Source: Candidatus Parcubacteria bacterium (GTDB taxonomy: Bacteria; Patescibacteriota; Minisyncoccia; Phycocordibacterales; SBAW01). Taken from it: 9,899 nt of DNA. Location of the stretch: assembly GCA_014379165.1 (NCBI GenBank), contig JACMMG010000020.1:1-9899 (forward strand), in the 5' to 3' direction. Of the stretch, positions 7,701 to 9,899 are shown one piece after another (the stretch's first letter is position 1; each line of letters begins with the position of its first letter). A model generated the notes under the pieces. The model was given only the letters and a program-made list of their open reading frames with translations, was not told the DNA's origin and ran no database searches. The position numbers and the translations under genes are program-made.

Positions 7701-9899
7701 CACAACAACAGGGAATTTAAAAGTTTTAGGTAGCGGAGTATTGTCCGGAAATTCTGCTATCGACAATTTTTTTAACGTTACCGGGACGCTCCCAAGTGTA
7801 ATTACAACTTCTACCTGGGGTGCACATTTTGATGTCACGGGCGCGGGATCGTCTAATGCTATTAACGGTGCTGCCCGTTTTAGCTACAACGTGGGATATA
7901 CAGGAAGCGGTAGAACGTTTGGTGTATACGCTTCAAATACCAGTGAGGGTGTGGGTAGTAATTTAAGCATAGGTTCTACAGGAACTAGTCCAACGGCTAA
8001 TACCGGTATTTATGCCCTCAGTTCTGCAGCAAGTGTGACATCTGGGATAAAAATTGGAGGTATGTTTGAGGCTAATAGCAGCTCGGGTTTTAATTTTGGA
8101 ACAATTGGCAAAACAGTACAAAACAGAGCGAATGCTACAAATATTGCGGTTGCTGGCTTCGGCCGCAATACAAGTTCTGGAGGAGTACAAATTGGCGGCT
8201 ACTTCTCTCTTGCAAATTCTACTTCTTCAATCTTTACCTCTGGAGCTCTCATTGCGGATAATAGTGATCAGACAAGTCCGATCTTCCTTGCTCAAGACAA
8301 CGGCTCAACTATATTCAGCATCATTGATGGCGGCAACGTCGGCATCGGAACCACGTCACCCTATGCAAAACTTTCGGTAGCCGGGGATGTAGTTGCGGCA
8401 CGTTTTGTCGCCACAACAACTGCTACCTCAACCTTCGGTGGCGGACTTGATATCGCTTCAGGCTGCTTTGCATTAGCGGGCACCTGCATCTCAACGGGCA
8501 ACCTCGGTCTCACCGGTACCCAAGGCCAGGTTGCATACTTCTCCGGCACCAACTCTGCGGTTGGCACTTCGAGCTTGTTTATCGCATCATCGGGCCGCAT
8601 CGGCATCGGCACCACGACGCCTGAGTCGATTTTTACTGTCGGAGCAGCTGGAGCAGTTGCTTCCTTTGGGAATTACACTAATACCACGGTATACAGCATG
8701 TTTGCACAGCAAAGTGCCGGGGTCGGGCGCGCCATGTTCGGTTATGACTCTTCAAGCAATAACGCCGTAGTGCAGGGTGTAGTTTCAAAAGGCATAGAAT
8801 TTAACGTAAATAGCAATACGTTCGGCGCAGGCACTGCAATGTTTATTGATACAAGCGGCAACGTCGGCATCGGTACTACCTCTCCATACGCAAAACTCTC
8901 AGTTGCAGGCAATGCGGTATTTGATCAGCAGATCAGTGCAAACTACTACACCGCCACCTCAACAACCATCGCTTCAACCTTCCCGTACGCTTCAACAACC
9001 GCTATCTCTTCAACAAACGCTTCTACAACTAATCAGACGATTTCTTCTGTTCTTTCTTCATTACTTAAAACAAACAGCACGGGGGGAGTCATCGCAGCAG
9101 TAGCCGGGACCGACTACGCGCTTCCGGGCGAAACAGCATTTAAAGACTGGAGCATCCAAGGTAATGGTTACCTAGCGCCGACAACTACACGAGGAATCAT
9201 CGTTGCGGCATCATCAACGATCGGCAATGGCACGCAAACCGGCGGGCTCACAATCAATGGAGGCGCCACAACGACAGGGAATCAATATATTGCCGGGAAT
9301 GTCGGCATCGGAACCACGAGCCCAAGCACTGCCCTTTCGGTTCAAGGTACCAACCTGCGCTTGCGCCTCTCCAACTCGACCATTTCTACTGGAAGGATGT
9401 GGGATCTTACAAGTGGTGATGGAGGGCTCTTTACGATACGTGATTTTTCTGCAGGCGACCTGGCGCGGCTTTCGATAGACTCTTCTGGCAACGTCGGCAT
9501 CGGAACCACGAGCCCCGCTTTGGTAGGTTCAGGCGGTACTGAATTGACGGTTGCGGGACTGACCAATAACGTAGCAACAAACATAAACATCTCCGGTGTC
9601 TCAAGCACTCTTGATAACGGCGTCGCTGCCTTAAACGGGTACGGCAACGGCGTGCGTCTCGGCCTCATCAACTTTAGGATTGGAAGTGCTTCGAATAACG
9701 GTCAGATAGGATTCCTGGTAAATAACGCAGGCTCCCTTCTGGAGGCCATGCGCATCAATTCCAACGGCAACGTCGGTATCGGCTCCTCAACCCCATGGGG
9801 CAGACTTTCCGCAGATACTACAAGCCTCGCCGCAGGCATTCCGTCATTCGTCGTTGGCTCCTCCACCCGCACCGATCTTATCGTGACTCAAGCAGGCAA
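4738..9899 (+). CDS. Giant HTH-TM-fibre surface protein, 3' end beyond window
   Basis: One frame stays open for 1,720 codons with no stop. An in-frame TAA at 4735-4737 fixes the start region, and ATG 4738 keeps the whole first domain. Residues 13-60 resemble an excisionase/MerR-type helix-turn-helix (YISSREASTLHRV, DYVARLCKRGKV, VGRNWFVDPNALGAYL). A basic linker, a single membrane helix (126-145) and a Pro/Thr-rich stalk (205-229) follow. Residues 314-325 (YLPLAGGTLTGQ) match a motif common in phage tail fibres. The rest is Ser/Thr/Gly/Ala-rich, with eleven VGIGT-type motifs, four copies of a 55-residue module and four cysteine pairs. There is no cleavable signal peptide, and positive charges before the helix favour N-in, C-out. 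Proteins with such VGIGTTSP repeats often end in a peptidase S74 intramolecular chaperone domain; that part is outside the window. Likely role: trimeric surface fibre, adhesin or sensor. Function is inferred. Confidence 0.9.
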   Translation, partial: MDEQPLNNSIPVGYISSREASTLHRVTNDYVARLCKRGKVRGVLVGRNWFVDPNALGAYLGESKLRRTVQKRELSKTAQRTPVHLENKPKPSKPVVNLAAAFALVPEQDLSSARKSAHAQSYGKKIAMAFVVVMAILLVGGVSAAKISTHAPMTAAVAHIDSPFFSSFGSVWERFLALFSTDDDAQYAQSRENTVKENILIYHNPTAASPTPQTVTPQPVVRPSQSATTIVNNYITNPVTERTIVSTSGSSTGINPDAFVMILSELHRSLSDEIYHVVNLSLDHRRSRSSGSSSSGALTITDADVPDTITASNYLPLAGGTLTGQLVSTANATTTFAGGFDISDGCYAVDGICISGSGGGTWGSITGTLSNQTDLQNALDAKLSLTTWYATTTDGLDEGVTNLYYSPARVQTHLDTIAKGYFFSSTSASYFLAQNGGNAFSTTSANNFINSSSTIPHIGGSAYGDVLTWSGTSWVTTATTSLGLPTFADITSGNSFGKSWEIANGALSPTTTIGIGVYASSTIGNGTATEGLTVSGNSTTTGNAYFAGNVGIGTSTPSSQLHIVNTGTPATLTLDSTTGNARFMLKNGNANFYNLINLSSDNSLRVQYNGSSLMTYLPNGNVGIGTAAPGAALAISSTTATTLLNVSSSVNNNFTVLGSGYVGIGTTSPYAKLSVVGDVVAARFVATTTATSTFAGGITASCFSTDGTTCLTSSGGSSFGQDWQITNSYLTPTTTIGIIVAASSTIGDGTLGLTINGGATTTGTAFFAGNVRIASTTASPLAALQISTSTTGQLFLVNSNTPSASGGAFATLLLSQIPTAADQRLGGITFGYNNGGGSSTNRNASAITAYSSEAWTAGTAHGSTLRFETTASGSSSRLERMRIDASGNVGIGTTSPYAKLSVVGDVVAARFVATTTATSTFAGPIQASCFSTDGTTCLTSSGGSSFGQGWEIVNGYLAPTTTIGIIVAASSTIGDGTATGGLTISGNATTTGNLKVLGSGVLSGNSAIDNFFNVTGTLPSVITTSTWGAHFDVTGAGSSNAINGAARFSYNVGYTGSGRTFGVYASNTSEGVGSNLSIGSTGTSPTANTGIYALSSAASVTSGIKIGGMFEANSSSGFNFGTIGKTVQNRANATNIAVAGFGRNTSSGGVQIGGYFSLANSTSSIFTSGALIADNSDQTSPIFLAQDNGSTIFSIIDGGNVGIGTTSPYAKLSVAGDVVAARFVATTTATSTFGGGLDIASGCFALAGTCISTGNLGLTGTQGQVAYFSGTNSAVGTSSLFIASSGRIGIGTTTPESIFTVGAAGAVASFGNYTNTTVYSMFAQQSAGVGRAMFGYDSSSNNAVVQGVVSKGIEFNVNSNTFGAGTAMFIDTSGNVGIGTTSPYAKLSVAGNAVFDQQISANYYTATSTTIASTFPYASTTAISSTNASTTNQTISSVLSSLLKTNSTGGVIAAVAGTDYALPGETAFKDWSIQGNGYLAPTTTRGIIVAASSTIGNGTQTGGLTINGGATTTGNQYIAGNVGIGTTSPSTALSVQGTNLRLRLSNSTISTGRMWDLTSGDGGLFTIRDFSAGDLARLSIDSSGNVGIGTTSPALVGSGGTELTVAGLTNNVATNINISGVSSTLDNGVAALNGYGNGVRLGLINFRIGSASNNGQIGFLVNNAGSLLEAMRINSNGNVGIGSSTPWGRLSADTTSLAAGIPSFVVGSSTRTDLIVTQAG
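4774..4917 (+). other. N-terminal helix-turn-helix domain of the giant protein
   Basis: Residues 13-60 follow the pattern of the HTH_17/excisionase family: a Y-I-S-S-R-E-A opening where these domains have Y-x-T-x-x-E-A, a second helix (NDYVARLCKRGKV) ending in the K-R-G-K wing approach, and a beta-wing ending VGRNWFVDPNALGAYL. The family binds DNA as a winged helix. The domain precedes the membrane helix, so it should face the cytoplasm. It is rich in Arg/Lys, as expected for DNA contact, though binding is not shown. Confidence 0.75.
5113..5172 (+). other. Single transmembrane helix of the giant protein
   Basis: Residues 126-145 (IAMAFVVVMAILLVGGVSAA) are an uncharged hydrophobic stretch. 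Two lysines (124-125) and further basic residues precede it, and a segment with few charges and then an acidic TDDD (181-184) follows. The positive-inside rule puts the first 125 residues in the cytoplasm and the repeats outside. Confidence 0.85.
6220..6384 (+). repeat. W-x-I / PTTTIGI / ASSTIGNGT module, copy 1
   Basis: This is a 55-residue module: SFGKSWEIANGALSPTTTIG, then a valine-containing strand, ASSTIGNGT, LTVSGNSTTTGNAYFAGN. It ends directly at a VGIGT motif. I know no domain name for it. Confidence 0.8.
6721..6987 (+). repeat. 267-bp direct repeat, copy 1
   Basis: This 89-codon unit encodes VGIGTTSPYAKLSVVGDV, then VAARFVATTTATSTFAGG, the cysteine pair C702/C710, and the start of the PTTTIGI module. 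It is highly similar to 7402-7668, with no length difference. Shared identical DNA runs include 6724-6755, 6856-6893 (38 bases) and 6934-6962. Confidence 0.9.
6889..7047 (+). repeat. W-x-I / PTTTIGI / ASSTIGDGT module, copy 2
   Basis: This copy reads SFGQDWQITNSYLTPTTTIG, IIVAASSTIGDGT, LTINGGATTTGTAFFAGN. It overlaps the end of the 267-bp repeat copy 1 and runs into the degenerate VRIAST motif. Confidence 0.8.
7402..7668 (+). repeat. 267-bp direct repeat, copy 2
   Basis: This is the second copy, exactly 681 bases (227 codons) after copy 1. Its main differences are in the middle (AGPIQAS for AGGITAS) and around GQGWEIVNGYLA. Shorter relatives of the same unit start at 8338 (through SPYAKLSVAGDVVAARF and TATSTFGGG) and at 8863 (SPYAKLSVAGNAVF). 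Confidence 0.9.
7570..7731 (+). repeat. W-x-I / PTTTIGI / ASSTIGDGT module, copy 3
   Basis: This copy reads SFGQGWEIVNGYLAPTTTIG, IIVAASSTIGDGT, LTISGNATTTGN. Unlike the other copies it does not run into a VGIGT motif but into LKVLG and the atypical segment that starts near 7732. Confidence 0.8.
7732..8328 (+). other. Non-VGIGT insert within the fibre, possibly beta-solenoid
   Basis: About 199 residues lack VGIGT motifs and instead repeat short G-x-(F/Y)-alternating strands: AHFDVTG, ARFSYNVG, FGVYASNTS, GIYALSSA, IGGMFEANSS, VAGFGRN, IGGYFSLANS, ALIADNS. The pattern of short strands with Gly/Ser/Asn turns resembles phage fibre segments of the GVYG type and could form a solenoid or beta-prism section of the stalk. 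The segment starts after module copy 3 and ends before the VGIGT at 8338. Confidence 0.55.
9136..9300 (+). repeat. W-x-I / PTTTRGI / ASSTIGNGT module, copy 4
   Basis: This copy reads AFKDWSIQGNGYLAPTTTRG, IIVAASSTIGNGT, LTINGGATTTGNQYIAGN, then VGIGTTSP. It keeps the tryptophan, the PTTT turn and the ASSTIG strand. Confidence 0.8.

Larger units (their letters stand above)
5734..8487 (+). repeat. Four TFAGG...C-x6/7-C cassettes
   Basis: Segments 5734-5796, 6808-6867, 7489-7548 and 8425-8487 each encode T-(T/S)-T-F-(A/G)-G followed by a pair of cysteines six or seven residues apart: C346/C353, C702/C710, C929/C937, C1243/C1250. Apart from Cys35 in the helix-turn-helix, I see no other cysteine in the visible protein, so all extracellular cysteines are paired in this way. 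A local disulfide clasp is a reasonable inference. Confidence 0.75.
6385..9789 (+). repeat. Eleven VGIGT-type motifs along the giant protein
   Basis: The pattern (N/G)-V-G-I-G-T-(T/S)-(S/T)-P, usually followed by a-K-L-S-V, begins with the V codon at 6385, 6601, 6721, 7048 (degenerate, VRIAST), 7402, 8338, 8599 (IGIGTTTP), 8863, 9301, 9493 and 9772. Several copies are preceded by a xMRIDxSGN-type lead-in (for example 7375-7401 and 9748-9771). This repeat is known from phage tail and S74-type fibre proteins, where it forms short beta segments along a trimeric stalk. Spacing is irregular (40 to 312 residues) because different modules are inserted between the motifs. Confidence 0.85.

Noticed and set aside
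6288..8615. Several minus-strand frames of 60-130 codons with repeated VVVAT and SFAYGEV motifs
   Set aside because: They repeat only because they lie antisense to the repeats of the giant gene. None has a ribosome binding site or recognisable domain.
6220..9300. CRISPR-like interpretation of the regular repeats
   Set aside because: The repeats are long, imperfect, irregularly spaced and all in one open frame encoding protein modules; there are no short constant repeats with unique spacers.

Overview
The window looks like chromosome of a Patescibacteria (CPR) bacterium, most likely of the Parcubacteria group. This is inferred from four things: a compressed SMC, a short RNase R without an N-terminal extension, several genes lacking a clear Shine-Dalgarno, and a giant fibre-like surface protein rich in VGIGTTSP repeats, of a kind I associate with these genomes. 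The standard genetic code fits all genes.

Layout. (1) Positions 1-2077 (+) hold the 3' part of smc. The ATPase tail is intact, but the coiled-coil arms are short and no canonical hinge is visible. (2) Positions 2146-2545 (+) hold two small unrecognised genes, probably co-transcribed. A 5-bp hairpin at 2104-2117 precedes them and looks like a terminator for the minus strand. (3) Positions 2542-4458 (-) hold rnr (RNase R), whose stop codon overlaps the second small gene in a shared CTAG. (4) Positions 4459-4737 form a divergent control region. It carries a strong rnr promoter with an almost leaderless start, an 8-bp inverted repeat around that promoter, a second palindrome, a promoter reading rightwards, and a leader that ends in an intrinsic-terminator-like hairpin just before the next start codon. 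(5) From 4738 to the window edge (+) runs one uninterrupted reading frame of 1,720 codons with no stop reached.

The giant protein is the main item. It starts with an excisionase/MerR-type helix-turn-helix domain, followed by a basic linker, one transmembrane helix, a Pro/Thr stalk, a phage tail-fibre-type PLAGGTLTG motif, and more than 1,300 residues of Ser/Thr/Gly-rich repeats with eleven VGIGT-type motifs. The predicted topology puts a DNA-binding-like domain in the cytoplasm and a long phage-fibre-like stalk outside. Together with the attenuator-like leader, this suggests a regulated surface adhesin or sensor that may report directly to DNA. Function, DNA binding and regulation are inferences.

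The housekeeping genes (smc for chromosome organisation, rnr for RNA decay) show no functional link to the surface protein beyond the shared divergent promoter region.
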